A stretch of DNA of 5,360 bases, taken from Promethearchaeota archaeon (GTDB taxonomy: Archaea; Asgardarchaeota; Lokiarchaeia; Sigynarchaeales; SOKP01). The stretch lies in contig SDNV01000169.1 in assembly GCA_004524515.1 (NCBI GenBank), positions 1-5,360 of the forward strand, read 5' to 3'. The notes beneath the pieces are model-generated. The model was not told where the DNA came from, searched no databases, and saw nothing but the letters and a program-made list of their open reading frames with translations. This document shows positions 5,155 to 5,360 of the stretch, piece after piece; positions within the stretch are counted from its first letter, which is position 1; each line of letters begins with the position of its first letter. A program made the position numbers and the translations under genes.

Positions 5155-5360
5155 ATTTCTCTAATAATTCTTTAATATCGATTTTCAAACCATCTTCGGC
5201 TGCGATAATTTTTTTGATTTTAGTCTTTTCTTCTAATTTTTCCACTTGGCTTGGTACATGATTTTTTTCAGATCGTGGACCATCCATAAAAGAACCAAAA
5301 TGAGTAATTATGAGTGCATTAAGAGGAGGATTTATCTGATTTAAATAGGGGATTACTTCA
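5153..5360 (-). CDS. Metallo-beta-lactamase-fold hydrolase, C-terminal 68 residues
   Basis: The frame enters from the right edge and ends at TAA (5155-5153). The visible part has NALIITHFGSFMDGP (14-28) and IIAAEDGLKIDI (51-62). The pattern of a hydrophobic strand ending in THFG, about 30 residues before a strand ending in a DG turn, is the usual C-terminal end of metallo-beta-lactamase-fold metal-dependent hydrolases; the histidine would be the last metal ligand. The metal-binding HxHxDH motif, and so the substrate class, lies outside the window. It converges with the dehydrogenase and the structured element, so it is probably unrelated to the E1/JAMM cluster. Confidence 0.65.
   Translation of the reverse strand, partial: EVIPYLNQINPPLNALIITHFGSFMDGPRSEKNHVPSQVEKLEEKTKIKKIIAAEDGLKIDIKELLEK

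Noticed and set aside
1..5360. CRISPR array, insertion sequence or transposase
   Set aside because: No regularly spaced repeats of 24 bases or more and no transposase reading in any frame; the only inverted-repeat structure is the short element at 4864-4979.

Overview
The window is strongly AT-rich and reads as archaeal, most likely from an Asgard archaeon of Lokiarchaeia-like type. The reasons are an E1-like activating enzyme, an Rpn11-like JAMM protease and a longin-GTPase fusion side by side, AT-rich TATA-like boxes about 25-30 bases before several starts, and mostly no Shine-Dalgarno sequence (leaderless style). The lineage is an inference from gene content; no rRNA or tRNA is present to confirm it.

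Layout. 1-306 (-): 5' part of an unrecognised protein that runs off the left edge, preceded by a possible 11-codon leader peptide. 307-546: AT-rich gap that holds an open extension in frame with the E1 gene beyond its stop. 547-1440 (-): ThiF/MoeB/UBA-type E1-like enzyme. 1490-1978 (-): JAMM (MPN+) isopeptidase. 2024-2947 (-): N-terminal longin domain joined to a degenerate small-GTPase domain. The last three are co-directional with gaps of 45-49 bases and are transcribed GTPase, then JAMM, then E1. 2948-3086 is a divergent promoter region. 3087-3236 (+): small lysine/glutamate-rich ORF with a TTG start and a good ribosome binding site. 3338-4771 (+): large FAD-dependent dehydrogenase of the COG2509 type. 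4772-5152: non-coding stretch containing a strongly structured element (4864-4979), probably an RNA gene or a small mobile-element relic, and a hairpin followed by a T run. 5153-5360 (-): C-terminal end of a metallo-beta-lactamase-fold hydrolase that runs off the right edge.

How the genes may work together. The E1-like enzyme would adenylate the C-terminus of a ubiquitin-like protein and the JAMM protease would remove that modifier from targets. The longin-GTPase is a membrane-trafficking type of module encoded next to them, which suggests, but does not prove, a link between protein modification and a membrane or GTPase process. No ubiquitin-like protein, E2 or RING protein is visible here, so the system is incomplete in this window. 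The FAD dehydrogenase and the hydrolase look like unrelated neighbours.
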